DNA of 64,000 nt from Chitinophaga sp. Ak27 (lineage in GTDB: Bacteria > Bacteroidota > Bacteroidia > Chitinophagales > Chitinophagaceae), in the NCBI RefSeq assembly GCF_012726295.1, contig NZ_JABAOB010000001.1, forward strand, positions 1,364,001 to 1,428,000. Direction: 5' to 3'. The notes under the pieces were generated by a model. The model had not been told where the DNA came from and ran no database searches. It saw nothing but the letters and a program-made list of their open reading frames with translations. The translations under genes were made by a program, and so were the position numbers. Of this stretch, positions 42,633 through 52,105 are shown piece by piece; position 1 is the stretch's first letter, and each line of letters starts with the position of its first letter.

Positions 42633-42638
42633 ACAACA

Positions 42639-43310
42639 CTATTTTATCCCGTACAGGGCTTTTAATCCCATCACCTCTGTTGCATCTTTTGTCCGCTGCA
42701 TGCTCAGCATAGCATTGTTGCGGTTGAATTCCAGCAGGTGACTGAAATTGCGGTCGATGCGCTCACCCGCGGCGGCAATCAATTCCAAACGTTTGGCATC
42801 CGACATTTTGGTGGCCAGGGCATTGACCACCAGCAGGAGTTCATCAATGTTTTTCAGGCTTTCATCGAAGATGCCCTGGTAGATGATGCCCATTTGCTCG
42901 ATTTCCTGCGGCATAAAATTCTTGTCCCGCTTGAACAGCGTATATGCTCGTTTGTACTCATCCACCAGGTCAATTTGCCGTTGTATGATGGCTTTTACGC
43001 GCCGGTAGTAGACAATTGTGTTGCGGACCTTTTGCAGTTCTTCATAATACTTGGCGTATTGCTCGCGTTGTTTGTCTACCCAATTGCCGATTTCATTGAG
43101 TTTCAGTTTGGAGAGCGTATTCTCTACGGCGCGTTGCGCGTTTTGCAGGCCGATGGTTTTGTTTTGCAGCCGCTGCACCTTAAGGTCGATGGCTTTAATA
43201 ATTTTTTTAGCTGCCGCTTTGACCACCACCCACACAATCGCGTGGCTGCGTTTGCTGGGCATAATGGTAAACAGGCATACAATTATGGATAACCAGATAC
43301 ACTTTTTCAT
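42639..43310 (-). CDS. TraI-like conjugal transfer protein, copy C
   Basis: A 223-residue exported protein and the most divergent of the three: signal peptide (LSIIVCLFTIMPSKRSHA), helices NTIVYYRRVKAIIQRQIDLV and FDESLKNIDELLLVVNALAT, the block KMSDAKRLELIAAAGERIDR, and the end VMGLKALYGIK, parallel to copies A and B. It is 6 bp from copy B, so all three are co-transcribed. Confidence 0.75.
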   Translation of the reverse strand: MKKCIWLSIIVCLFTIMPSKRSHAIVWVVVKAAAKKIIKAIDLKVQRLQNKTIGLQNAQRAVENTLSKLKLNEIGNWVDKQREQYAKYYEELQKVRNTIVYYRRVKAIIQRQIDLVDEYKRAYTLFKRDKNFMPQEIEQMGIIYQGIFDESLKNIDELLLVVNALATKMSDAKRLELIAAAGERIDRNFSHLLEFNRNNAMLSMQRTKDATEVMGLKALYGIK

Positions 43311-43445
43311 TCGTACACATTTTCATTTGACACAATAAGTACCTGATGACCGTAGGGCGGTCACATATCGAAAAATAAGAAGCGGGAAATAGTGTGGTGT
43401 GAGCTTGGTAGGGAGTTGGTTAAATAAACAAGGTGTTCACTTGAT

Positions 43446-43495
43446 CCATGCACGTATGCAAATAACCTATAGGGAGCGGCTGCATACGTGCATGG
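43446..43495. promoter_or_regulatory. Perfect 15-bp inverted repeat in the tra operon
   Basis: CCATGCACGTATGCA (43446-43460) and its exact complement (43481-43495) are separated by 20 bp, between the TraI copy C gene and the lipoprotein gene. No T-run follows on either strand. It could be an RNA hairpin that adjusts expression within the operon or a binding site. Confidence 0.55.
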
Positions 43496-43517
43496 AGTAT
43501 GATAAAGCGGGCGTAAT

Positions 43518-43916
43518 TCAGGGAGCGGTGTTGGAACTCACTTTTTTAAACACTTCATTGGGAACGGATAGAGTGCTGTCTTTTAAATTCACCTTAAAGT
43601 CCAATCCCCGTTCGTTGATGGTTAATTTGTCATCATCAGGGAAATAGAAGCCGGTATAGTTATCTGTTTTAACGGAAGGCGACTGCGTTTGACCGTCAAC
43701 GATACGGGTAATGTTCGCAATTCTGTTGATGGATACCTGCCCGGTCTTTTCATTAAACAGGGTAATGAAGTACTGATCCTTTACAATGGCGTGGTCTGTT
43801 TTATCATACCGCACGTATTCGCCTTCAATCGCTTTCAGATTGCCTTTGCTGGCGCACCCATAAAAGCTTCCTAACACGGTGGTAACAGAAACAATAGTTA
43901 AAAGCATTTTTCTCAT
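43518..43916 (-). CDS. Small lipoprotein of the transfer operon
   Basis: A 132-residue protein with a lipoprotein signal: hydrophobic LLTIVSVTTVLGSFYGC with Cys20 as the lipidation site. The mature part is a small beta-rich domain (IEGEYVRYDKTDHAIVKDQY, INRIANITRIVDG). No domain name is known. It sits between traG and the TraI cluster and is probably an outer- or inner-membrane-anchored accessory protein of mating. Confidence 0.65.
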   Translation of the reverse strand: MRKMLLTIVSVTTVLGSFYGCASKGNLKAIEGEYVRYDKTDHAIVKDQYFITLFNEKTGQVSINRIANITRIVDGQTQSPSVKTDNYTGFYFPDDDKLTINERGLDFKVNLKDSTLSVPNEVFKKVSSNTAP

Positions 43917-43960
43917 GGTGAAATTGTTTATCCCTGAATTTACTAAAAAGCACCCGGTTT

Positions 43961-46477
43961 TTACGCTGTTTTCCTGTCTTTTATGAGTGCTTCAATACCG
44001 GCCTCCATACTGCCGTGCCGCTCTGCATAATCCAGCACCATCACCCGTTCCGTGCCTTCGGTTGTGTAGGAAAAATATTCTTCCGGACACAATTCGTTTT
44101 TATACACTTTCATGATTTGACCGCCAATGTCGATAAATATTTCGCGGTTATCTTTGTTCACGGAAAGCAGTATATTTTTTCCCTTCTCGCTCATGCCCAA
44201 CACGTCTTGCAGCTTGTCGAACTTGTTAACAAACTTGCGCATGTCCATGAGGATCTTTATATCCGCATTGTTGATAATCGCATCTTTGATGATGGGCGAT
44301 GAAATCAGGTCGTCGAGTTCCTGGGTGATAACAATGGGTACGCCGTTGAATTTACGGATGGTTTTAAAGGCGTATTTCAAAAATTCCGCCATACCGGACT
44401 TGGCGATGGCTTTCCAGGCTTCATCAATGGTTAGCACTTTGCGCACGCCTTTTAGATTACGCATTTTACTAATAAATAATTCAATTATTATCAATGCAAT
44501 AACCGGAAAAAGTATAGGATGATCCTTGACGTTATCCAGTTCAAAAACCACGAACGGCTGATTAAAAGCGTCCAGTTTTTCTGTGGCATTGAGTAGATAA
44601 TCGAACTCGCCTCCTTTATAAAATGGCCTCAGTACGTACAGGAAATTATTTACGTCAAAATCGCGGTCTTTTACATTGAAGGCTTTCAGTTCCTGGGTGT
44701 AAATGGTTTCCAGGTATTCGTAAAAGCTGTTGAAGCACGCAAAGATGTCGGGGTACTTTTCCAGATGGAGGTAATACCCTTGCAGCGCATTGGATAAGGC
44801 CACATATTCGCTGCGGTTAAAATTTTCATTGTCCTGCTTCCAAAGGGCTACCAGCAGGCTTTTCAGGCTTTCTTTTTTTTCAGTATCCAGCGTGGCGCTT
44901 TCGGTAAGATAAAATGGATTGAACTTGATGGGGTTACTTTCTTCATAAGTGAAGTAGTATCCTTTTACCAGTTCGCACAACCCTTTGTAGCTACCCCCAA
45001 TATCGACCGTAACGCAGTGGGCGCCCTGATCGAACAAGGTGCGTAAAATATGGTTGACGGTCATGCTTTTGCCGCCGCCGCTGGTGCCGCAAACGAGTGT
45101 TCCCATGTTACTGGTTACTCCTGCTTTACGAGGCCCGTTGTAGAGGTCCACATATACCGGGCGGCCGGATAGCCGGTCGGAGAAGCGGATGCCGTCTTGC
45201 GGAGAGGCGGAACGATACGCTGTTTCCATGTTGAGAAAACAGATAGCTTGCTCGGCAAACGTGTCCAGCATGTCATTTATCGGGCAATCGGCTGCGTTGC
45301 CCGGCAGGCAGGCCCAAAAAACCTGTGGGGCTCCATGAACCTCCTGCCTGGGTGTACCATCCATCTGTGCAATAGCAGCAGATACCTGGTTACGCAGCTC
45401 GCCCAACTGTTCCCTGTTCTCCGTCCACACAATCAAATTAAAATGCGCTTTTACCGGCTGGCGTTGTTCGCTGACGGCTTCATTCAAGAAAGCGTTGGTC
45501 GCTTCCATGCTGTAGGCATTTTCACGGCTGTAAGCAGCCAGTGATTGGAGGCGCCGGCGTTTGCTTTCCAATTGCTTTAAGGTCTTTTGCGTATCCTCAA
45601 TAGTAATTACCTGGTTGTAGATATGATCGCAGGAAAGCAACTGGCCGACAGGTGCGGCGAAGCCGATGGGAAAGCGCGTTTTGTCGGTGGAATACTTGTC
45701 ATATACCATTTTGCTGCCGCATACACCTGGCAAATCCTCTACATCACTTAGTGCATACATATTGCAATACCGGTCACCTATTTTCCATTCTGGTTTAAAG
45801 GTCACGTCGCGGATCATAGGTTCTTCTGCTTCGGAAATCAAAAAGCAGTAGCGTTCCAGTAAGCCAGGATATTCCGCGGTACCGGCCAGTGCATCATCTT
45901 TTATGCGTTCCACTTTGATAAAACCGCCTTCTGACAGCAGCTTTTGAAATTGACTGGCTTTGTCCACAAAATCGCCGAGTGCTTTGAGATTAGCCGGATG
46001 TGCATGCAGCAACGGGCGCAGCAGGTTGGAAAACATCGAGCTGGCAGGCTTTCGGTTAGGGGCTTTTCGCGTAAGCATCAAATAGCAGGAATGTGCCAGG
46101 AACTGCCTTCCCGTAAAATAAACATTGCTTTTTTGAGCCAGGAACGTTTGTGCCGGTTGGTCCTGCGGTGGCTGGTATGCTTGCTTGCAGAACCAATCTT
46201 GTTTATGGATAATAGTGCCTGCCGGAAGCACCTTCAACGCTTTTAACCAAATCTGATGGAGGGTATCGTACTCGGTACTCGAGAGCGTGAAGATCTCCGG
46301 CAGGTCAAGTTTAAAGGCACAAGTCACATCCCCATGTTTGGAAAGGATCAAATCACTTTCCACTTTATAGATGGGCAGCACTTTTTCAAGTGACAGCGTT
46401 TTGGACGTTTCTTCTTTTAAATGCAATAAGAGGGCGGCCAGGGCCACCAATGCACACGCTACAACTACAATCATCAC
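43961..46477 (-). CDS. traG: Conjugation ATPase TraG (VirB4-like)
   Basis: An 838-residue ATPase with an N-terminal hydrophobic segment (MIVVVACALVALAALLLHL). Walker A GTSGGGKS is near residue 460, Walker B VLTIDEAW near 682, followed by a sensor region (VPIVITQELDDLISSP). The N-terminal 400 residues are the VirB4-type domain. It powers assembly of the transfer apparatus at the inner membrane. The start overlaps the traF stop by 4 bp. Confidence 0.92.
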   Translation of the reverse strand: MMIVVVACALVALAALLLHLKEETSKTLSLEKVLPIYKVESDLILSKHGDVTCAFKLDLPEIFTLSSTEYDTLHQIWLKALKVLPAGTIIHKQDWFCKQAYQPPQDQPAQTFLAQKSNVYFTGRQFLAHSCYLMLTRKAPNRKPASSMFSNLLRPLLHAHPANLKALGDFVDKASQFQKLLSEGGFIKVERIKDDALAGTAEYPGLLERYCFLISEAEEPMIRDVTFKPEWKIGDRYCNMYALSDVEDLPGVCGSKMVYDKYSTDKTRFPIGFAAPVGQLLSCDHIYNQVITIEDTQKTLKQLESKRRRLQSLAAYSRENAYSMEATNAFLNEAVSEQRQPVKAHFNLIVWTENREQLGELRNQVSAAIAQMDGTPRQEVHGAPQVFWACLPGNAADCPINDMLDTFAEQAICFLNMETAYRSASPQDGIRFSDRLSGRPVYVDLYNGPRKAGVTSNMGTLVCGTSGGGKSMTVNHILRTLFDQGAHCVTVDIGGSYKGLCELVKGYYFTYEESNPIKFNPFYLTESATLDTEKKESLKSLLVALWKQDNENFNRSEYVALSNALQGYYLHLEKYPDIFACFNSFYEYLETIYTQELKAFNVKDRDFDVNNFLYVLRPFYKGGEFDYLLNATEKLDAFNQPFVVFELDNVKDHPILFPVIALIIIELFISKMRNLKGVRKVLTIDEAWKAIAKSGMAEFLKYAFKTIRKFNGVPIVITQELDDLISSPIIKDAIINNADIKILMDMRKFVNKFDKLQDVLGMSEKGKNILLSVNKDNREIFIDIGGQIMKVYKNELCPEEYFSYTTEGTERVMVLDYAERHGSMEAGIEALIKDRKTA

Positions 46478-46803
46478 TTCTTATTTTTCAATATGTCAAA
46501 GAACATTTTTCTAGTTCGGCATGTAATAGCAGGAGTAACCTGCCGGTAGCCGGCGAGCTTCATCAAGCCGTGCTGGCCGTACTTATGTGAGAACCGGGAT
46601 ACCCATGAGAAGAGCACTATACCCAACAGCAACACTCCCAGAATCAACACATAAGTAGGCACTCCTGCTACATAGCATACCGCAAAGACGATCAACAAGC
46701 CGACTAATCCAGCCGCGAGATAGGCCAGGTACTGTGCCTTGATGCCCTTTAATTCAATTGCTTTGTTGATGCCTTTGTTGATGGTAAACACCCCCGTCAT
46801 CAC
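46474..46803 (-). CDS. traF: Conjugative transposon protein TraF (DUF4133)
   Basis: A 109-residue membrane protein with two transmembrane helices (about 27-46 and 48-68) and the conserved start FTINKGINKAIELKGIKAQY, typical of DUF4133. It is the VirB3-like component. Its stop overlaps the traG start, indicating translational coupling. It lies 82 bp downstream of traE. Confidence 0.88.
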   Translation of the reverse strand: MMTGVFTINKGINKAIELKGIKAQYLAYLAAGLVGLLIVFAVCYVAGVPTYVLILGVLLLGIVLFSWVSRFSHKYGQHGLMKLAGYRQVTPAITCRTRKMFFDILKNKK

Positions 46804-46885
46804 GTTTTCATTTTCACGTTGCCAGTATTCTTTGTAGGTGGTCCGACGTTAATACTGCTTTAATCTCAATACAAACGATAGATTG

Positions 46886-47242
46886 TTACACACCAAAAAA
46901 TCCTTTCAGTACAGTTGCCACAACAACCAGGAAAATACAGGAGCCAAACCACGCACTTGCCACTTTGCCGGTATCCTGATCGCCGGAGTTCCACTTGTTG
47001 AAGACCTTCACAGCGCCCACCAAACCAACGATAGCGCCGATGGCGTAGACCAAATTGACGGCGGTGCTGAAATAGCCTTTAACTTGCGTCTCTGCGGCAG
47101 TGATACCGGCATTACCATTGCCGCCGGCCTGGGCAAACACATCGGCGCAATTCATCAGCAGCGCCATTACCAAAACAGTTAGGACAATATTTTCCCTGGA
47201 GAAGCGCCGGCTTCTCAAAAATTTTACAACATCACTTTTCAT
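46886..47242 (-). CDS. traE: Conjugative transposon protein TraE (DUF4134)
   Basis: A 118-residue protein with a signal-type first helix (IVLTVLVMALLMNCADVFAQ), a GITAAETQVKGYFSTAVNLV segment, and two more hydrophobic helices (YAIGAIVGLVGAVKVF and SCIFLVVVATVLKGFFGV). It is the VirB2-like pilin-type subunit of DUF4134. Confidence 0.88.
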   Translation of the reverse strand: MKSDVVKFLRSRRFSRENIVLTVLVMALLMNCADVFAQAGGNGNAGITAAETQVKGYFSTAVNLVYAIGAIVGLVGAVKVFNKWNSGDQDTGKVASAWFGSCIFLVVVATVLKGFFGV

Positions 47243-47294
47243 TCTACACTATTTTATATTTCTGAATTACACAAAGGGGCAATACCGCGCACTA

Positions 47295-47786
47295 CTAGCG
47301 CCATACGCCGGTTAACGTATCGGCAGGCAACTCCATATCGAGATAGTCTTTTACACATTTTTCGGTATGGGTAATGATGGCTTTGCGGTAGGGTTCATTA
47401 TGCAAAGCGGGATAACTGGCAACCAGTTGTTGCAGCTGCGGGCGCAGCGTGTGCCAGTCGTTGCGGTCGGATTGACTGACCATTTCCTGAATTTCGTCCG
47501 CCAGTGTTTCCAGCAGATCAAATAATTCTTCTTCCGCGGAAATGACCTGTTTTGATGTTTGTACAGATTCATCAACAGGCAGGGGTACCGCCGCCGGTTC
47601 TTCGGTGTCCTGTGGTTGCCATACCCGTTTACGGGTAGACAAAACAGGAAGCTGCCCGGCCGATGAATTGCCCTTCCCCGCTTTTTTGCCGAACACCACA
47701 ACGAGCAATACATAATAAACGGCCAGGGCAGCACCTGTAATGAGTATAAATTGGGACCATGAAATATTTTCCAGCATAACGATCAT
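47295..47786 (-). CDS. Membrane-anchored hypothetical protein at the head of the tra operon
   Basis: A 163-residue protein with one N-terminal transmembrane helix (FILITGAALAVYYVLLVVVF) and a cytoplasmic helical domain (EEELFDLLETLADEIQEMVS, PYRKAIITHTEKCVKDYLDM). It occupies the place of TraC/TraD-like small proteins ahead of traE, but similarity is not evident. The regulatory inverted repeat lies 66 bp upstream of its ATG, making it the first gene of the operon. Confidence 0.6.
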   Translation of the reverse strand: MIVMLENISWSQFILITGAALAVYYVLLVVVFGKKAGKGNSSAGQLPVLSTRKRVWQPQDTEEPAAVPLPVDESVQTSKQVISAEEELFDLLETLADEIQEMVSQSDRNDWHTLRPQLQQLVASYPALHNEPYRKAIITHTEKCVKDYLDMELPADTLTGVWR

Positions 47787-47851
47787 ATTTGATGTAAAAA
47801 ATTTTATTGGTTCATTTACATCACAAATATGCGGTTGCAGGAGAGTGGTTT

Positions 47852-47879
47852 CCTTACACCAAGGCTGTTAGCTGTAAGA
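47852..47879 (-). promoter_or_regulatory. Inverted-repeat regulatory site 2, upstream of the tra operon
   Basis: CCTTACACC (47852-47860), N10, GCTGTAAGA (47871-47879). On the minus strand CATATTTG, close to TAnnTTTG, ends 28 nt downstream. It lies between the rteC stop and the first tra gene. Confidence 0.65.
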
Positions 47880-47880
47880 T

Positions 47881-48777
47881 TTAGTTCCTCGGATTTTCGT
47901 CTGTGTCATCCATTCGTCGGATAAGATTTTCTTTTAGCTTATCCATAAATTGAGTACGATTTTTTTTTCTAATGCGAATGCCCTGGAATACCCTGTAGTA
48001 GTTTCCGAGGTCAATGTTGAGCGTTGTTTCCAACCATGTAGCGATCTGTCGCACATCTAGGTATTCATCGTTGTTGAACAACCGTGAGGAATGCAAGGCA
48101 TATAGAAGCTCGATCAGGTCAGACTTTGAGCCGGTCCAACGGAGTATCGTTTTGGGCTTATTAGTGTCGGTTCGCATTGGGTGATTTCGCAGCACTGCAA
48201 TTTTCTGGTCAATATAAGATTGGGTAAGTTCAAGAGATTGAATTTTGGAAAATGGATACGTGCCATAGCTGGTAAAGCGTAGATCCAATACAACGGGGCA
48301 GAAAATAGTTGGCAATCCATTGCTGGTTTGCCTTAGGAAATAATGCTCATCCAAATGGCTGGCACCACTGCGGTAGTATAGTATCCAGTCAGCATTTTGT
48401 TCAAAGTAAAAAGCCAGGCGCTTAACTTCTTTTTCCAGAATTTTTAACTGGTTTTCTTTTCCCGGCGGCATACGTGTTTCAATCTTATGAATCCGTGTGA
48501 AATGAAGATAAAGCGCATAAAACCTCGGGAGCTCATTTTTAAAGAAATTAATTTCTTCAAAAGGGTCTTTAAAGCCATTTTTGAGGATGAGGTCCTTTAA
48601 TTCTGAGAGAGCTGTTTGTGTTAGGGAAATAGATCGGTTAATACAGGCAATGGTTCCCTGGTCTGTTGATTGTTCGAGGTCCAGTTTTTCCCGAAGAGCT
48701 TTCCAAATAAGATTGACGATTTCCATAGTTTTTCTTTTTGTGGTTATCATTGCAGTAGAGTAATCATCGTGAGCCAT
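47881..48777 (-). CDS. rteC: RteC-type regulator of excision and transfer
   Basis: A 298-residue protein (or 281 from ATG 48726, MEIVNLIWKAL, which better matches family starts). The C-terminal half has the strongly conserved RteC blocks: FYFEQNADWILYYRSGASHL, LDEHYFLRQ, LRWTGSKSDLIELLYALHSS, and IDLGNYYRVFQGIRIRKKNR. In CTnDOT, RteC binds an inverted repeat upstream of the xis2c promoter and activates excision, which in turn activates transfer genes. The gene is next to a hybrid kinase, the counterpart of RteA/RteB, and is immediately followed by site 2 of the repeated operator. Confidence 0.88.
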   Translation of the reverse strand: MAHDDYSTAMITTKRKTMEIVNLIWKALREKLDLEQSTDQGTIACINRSISLTQTALSELKDLILKNGFKDPFEEINFFKNELPRFYALYLHFTRIHKIETRMPPGKENQLKILEKEVKRLAFYFEQNADWILYYRSGASHLDEHYFLRQTSNGLPTIFCPVVLDLRFTSYGTYPFSKIQSLELTQSYIDQKIAVLRNHPMRTDTNKPKTILRWTGSKSDLIELLYALHSSRLFNNDEYLDVRQIATWLETTLNIDLGNYYRVFQGIRIRKKNRTQFMDKLKENLIRRMDDTDENPRN

Positions 48778-48935
48778 TTTTCTACATTGGATAATTCAAG
48801 CATTATCATGGAACATTCCGTTCATTTATAGGCATAACAACAAATAGTAAATACCAAATGGATTAAATTCTTTCTTTAGTATGGCATTTCATTGAATGAT
48901 AACATATATAATTATATTTTATACCACATAGACTT

Positions 48936-49193
48936 TTAGCGGATTGGCAGCTGAATACTAAAGACCCTGCCCTCACCTAGAACACTGTCTGCATTTGCAC
49001 TTAAGTTTTCCGCAGGAGTAGTAATCATTTGGATCAGCTCCTTACGGAACTCCTGATTTTCTTCCGGACTATCATTTAGCAGTCGGACGGCTGTTGTAAT
49101 TGCATTAATCGGGGTGCGAATTTCATGTAATGCTCCATGAAATATGTCTTTCAGCATTTCATCAGTTGATCGGATATTGTTTTCAAGTGTCAT
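48936..49193 (-). pseudogene. Histidine kinase relic (dimerisation helix fused to ATPase tail)
   Basis: An 85-codon frame from ATG 49193. It contains a HisKA helix with the phospho-acceptor motif HEIRTPINAITTAVRLL, then after a short stretch the closing strand of a HATPase domain (GEGRVFSIQLPIR). The whole ATP-binding part (N, G1, F, G2 boxes) is missing, so it cannot phosphorylate. It is either an internally deleted kinase or a mini-protein that could still dimerise with another kinase. Confidence 0.55.
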
Positions 49194-49367
49194 AACAAGA
49201 ATTGAAATTTTAGCAAAGGTTTTTGCTAAACATCGCAAAAACAATAAGGCTATTGTACTATTTTCTTACGTCGAATGGAGTATTGTGCCGTACCATAGCG
49301 GTTTACAGCACAGTATGAAATGAAAGGGGGGCTATCTATTGGGAAGAATAGGAGAAGAAATAATACT

Positions 49368-51536
49368 TTACCCCTGCAATTTTTTAATCAACTGTAACTT
49401 ATTGTTGACGGAGAGTTTGTCATAAATATTTTGGGCATGTTTTTTTACTGTTAGAGTAGAGATGTACAGTAATTCAGCTATTTCCTTGTAGGCTCGTCCT
49501 TCACAGATTGCCTTTGCTACTTCGATTTCTCTGGAGGTAAGGTTGTAGGATTTGAAATTTTTCTCAATTCTACTCAATAAATCTTCTGTGAGATTATCAG
49601 ATGGCCGTCCCAGCCCCTTCAAAGCGTTATCTACGAGCACGCGCTTTAAACTGACCGATTTTTTAATAATCGCGTCCACTTTTAACACTAACTCCTCACT
49701 CCTAAAGGGTTTAGATATAAATTCAACCGCCCCTGCTCTCAGCGCTCGCGTTTTGTCGTTATTAGAATTTTTAGCTGATATAAGTAAAACGGGGATGTGC
49801 GCATATTCAGATGATTTTCCTATAATCTCGGTAAACTTTAGGCCGTCAAGTTGTTCCATCATCACATCAGATATAATCAGATCCGGTAGGACAGTATAAG
49901 TTCTCAGCTTTTCGAATGCCTCTGCACCGTTGACCGCCCAAAGAACATTGTATTTACCTGTTAATTTCTTCCGTAAGTAGTCGGTCATAGTAATATTATC
50001 CTCTATAAGCAATACGGTTTGCTTAGAATTGTTATATGGCAGAGTATCCGGAAGCTTCACTGTATCAAAATTATATACCGGATTTAAAACATGTTTTTCT
50101 ACATGTTCATTAGCTTCCGGAATGTAAGCGTGCAAACATACTGTAAACCTGGAGCCGGAACTTTGACCAGGTACCGGGCTTTCAACATTGATGCTACCAT
50201 TCAGCCCTAGTATAGTTTTTTTTACAATTGGTAACCCTAGTCCGATTCCTTCGTTATTACTTTTACGGCCGATCTGGTAATAGGGTTCAAAAATTTTGTC
50301 CTGTTGCCCAGCTGCAATTCCAATACCTGTATCGGATACTTCAAACAACACTTTACTATTTTCAGTCCTTAATATAACTTTTATAGTCCCGCCTGTTTCG
50401 GTAAATTTTACCGCATTTTGGATGAGATTATTAATTATACCCTGTAAGGCAACCGGATCAGCTTTCATGAATATATTGGGTTGCAATTGCGCCTCCACTG
50501 TAATACCTCTACTACCGCACCAATCTGAAAAAAAACTCAGATGATCTAGTACCAGCTGACTAAAATTTGTAATCTTGTCATGATTGTAGTAATCGAAGCC
50601 TTTTTGAAAACGTTCCAGATCAAACAGATTATTAACATTCTGAATTAGTTTCCCAATATTGTTTTTGACTATTACCAAATCTTCCCTATTGCTGTATTGA
50701 CTGAAACGTTCCTCAACAATATTGTTGATAATGGTTAGGGGCGTTTTGGTTTCATGCACAAGGTTCACGAATGTATTAGTTCGTTGTTCATTGGCCATTT
50801 CAAGCTGTTGAGTTCTTTCCTTCACCTTGTCAGCAAGGCTTTTATTTAACAGCTGCAGTTGAAAATATTCCTCTCTTTGCTCCATTATCATTTTTCGGAT
50901 ATACAGTACGGTAACAACTAAAAAGCCTACATTAGTTACTGTAGCTTCCGTGGCCTGTCCTAAATCAAAGTAAATTACCACAGGAAGCGACGCCCAGGGA
51001 ATTACAGCTGCATATACTCCTAATATTTCCGAAAGTTCACTACCAGCTGGTGTTTCCTTATACTTGATCCATACAGATTTGGTGATTGCCCAAACGAGAG
51101 ATATGGTATAGATGAAAGGAATTATTAACCCATAATCCTTTGCCCACTGAAGGTTCTGTGTAATAGAGTAGGCTATTACGAAGAATGTAAAATAAGGAAG
51201 TAGTAAAAAAAGAAATATTCCATAAATTGCATGGAACCTCAATTTCTTTAATCCCAATGCTTTATATAAATAAAAAGGGAAATACGAAGCCATTAAAAAA
51301 CCACAACCATAGGCAATAATATTCTGGACTGTTACAGGAATCCTTATGTTCGGATCTGGAAACAGCCCTCCTGCTATATTATAAAATATCAAAGACAATA
51401 ATAATATAAGATATCTCTTTCGGCTCTGGTCGCTCGGGCGTAAAAGAAAAAATGTCAGCTGGAATAAAAGCAGGATGCATTCAACAGCTGTAAAAATAAA
51501 AGTAACCACGTGCATTTCTGTCCCGGGAATCAACAT
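49368..51536 (-). CDS. Hybrid histidine kinase with receiver and LuxR-type HTH
   Basis: A 722-residue membrane protein. Seven hydrophobic helices occupy about 8-215. HisKA follows with VHETKTPLTIINN (His about 260), then HATPase with NNLIQNAVKF, DTGIGIA and GIGLGLPIVKK. A receiver domain begins near 500 (TVLLIEDN, phospho-acceptor in LIISDVMM near 550). The C-terminus is a LuxR/FixJ-type helix-turn-helix (LTSREIEVAKAICEGRAYKE, IAELLYISTLTVKKHAQNIY). A kinase and DNA-binding output in one membrane protein is unusual. It lies beside rteC and probably replaces the RteA/RteB pair that controls RteC in CTnDOT. The trigger is unknown. Confidence 0.85.
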   Translation of the reverse strand: MLIPGTEMHVVTFIFTAVECILLLFQLTFFLLRPSDQSRKRYLILLLSLIFYNIAGGLFPDPNIRIPVTVQNIIAYGCGFLMASYFPFYLYKALGLKKLRFHAIYGIFLFLLLPYFTFFVIAYSITQNLQWAKDYGLIIPFIYTISLVWAITKSVWIKYKETPAGSELSEILGVYAAVIPWASLPVVIYFDLGQATEATVTNVGFLVVTVLYIRKMIMEQREEYFQLQLLNKSLADKVKERTQQLEMANEQRTNTFVNLVHETKTPLTIINNIVEERFSQYSNREDLVIVKNNIGKLIQNVNNLFDLERFQKGFDYYNHDKITNFSQLVLDHLSFFSDWCGSRGITVEAQLQPNIFMKADPVALQGIINNLIQNAVKFTETGGTIKVILRTENSKVLFEVSDTGIGIAAGQQDKIFEPYYQIGRKSNNEGIGLGLPIVKKTILGLNGSINVESPVPGQSSGSRFTVCLHAYIPEANEHVEKHVLNPVYNFDTVKLPDTLPYNNSKQTVLLIEDNITMTDYLRKKLTGKYNVLWAVNGAEAFEKLRTYTVLPDLIISDVMMEQLDGLKFTEIIGKSSEYAHIPVLLISAKNSNNDKTRALRAGAVEFISKPFRSEELVLKVDAIIKKSVSLKRVLVDNALKGLGRPSDNLTEDLLSRIEKNFKSYNLTSREIEVAKAICEGRAYKEIAELLYISTLTVKKHAQNIYDKLSVNNKLQLIKKLQG

Positions 51537-52105
51537 ATAGCGTGATGGGTTGGATCTTTCTTCAAAAAATAGAGCTGGTATGATGGAAGATCAATTTTCT
51601 TGTAGACATTGAAATCAAAACGCTCATACAATGGAAGATTTTTTAATGTCGAAGTTTCTAAATAAACAGGCAAGCTATTCAGGCTGAGGGTCTGCCGTAA
51701 TAATGAAGAACCGATACCGAGTCCCTGGTGGGAGGGTTGAACACCCAAATACCAGAGGTAGCGCATCCGATGCTTAGGATGGTGCTTTTTCACAAGATTT
51801 TCACGATATAAAACCTTTCTCAAATTAGGTAACCCGATGGCACAAATAGCTAACTTTAAATCCCAAAACAGTGTTTTAAGGGTTGTTTTTTTCCTTTCAG
51901 TATCTAAAAAAAGAATACAGCCAACGTCATCATCTGACAAGTATATTTCGCCAGAGTGATAACAAAGGTTGAATGAATACTCCATTAATCTTCTGATTCG
52001 CTTTTTCTTCCTTCCTACAGCGTAATTCACGCTTTTATTGTTGCAAAAAGCCTGAGTAAGAATATCAACTACAATAGATTGGTCTGAATACGTCGCTTTC
52101 TTCAT
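51530..52105 (-). CDS. GNAT-family N-acetyltransferase
   Basis: A 191-residue GNAT fold. Residues 120-150 (WYLGVQPSHQGLGIGSSLLR) hold the acetyl-CoA-binding Q/R-x-x-G-x-G/A loop, and YERFDFNVYKKID is the usual last beta strand. Substrate unknown; small-molecule or protein N-acetylation is possible. Its stop overlaps the hybrid kinase start by 7 bp, so the two are co-translated. It is cargo of the conjugative element. Confidence 0.8.
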   Translation of the reverse strand: MKKATYSDQSIVVDILTQAFCNNKSVNYAVGRKKKRIRRLMEYSFNLCYHSGEIYLSDDDVGCILFLDTERKKTTLKTLFWDLKLAICAIGLPNLRKVLYRENLVKKHHPKHRMRYLWYLGVQPSHQGLGIGSSLLRQTLSLNSLPVYLETSTLKNLPLYERFDFNVYKKIDLPSYQLYFLKKDPTHHAIC

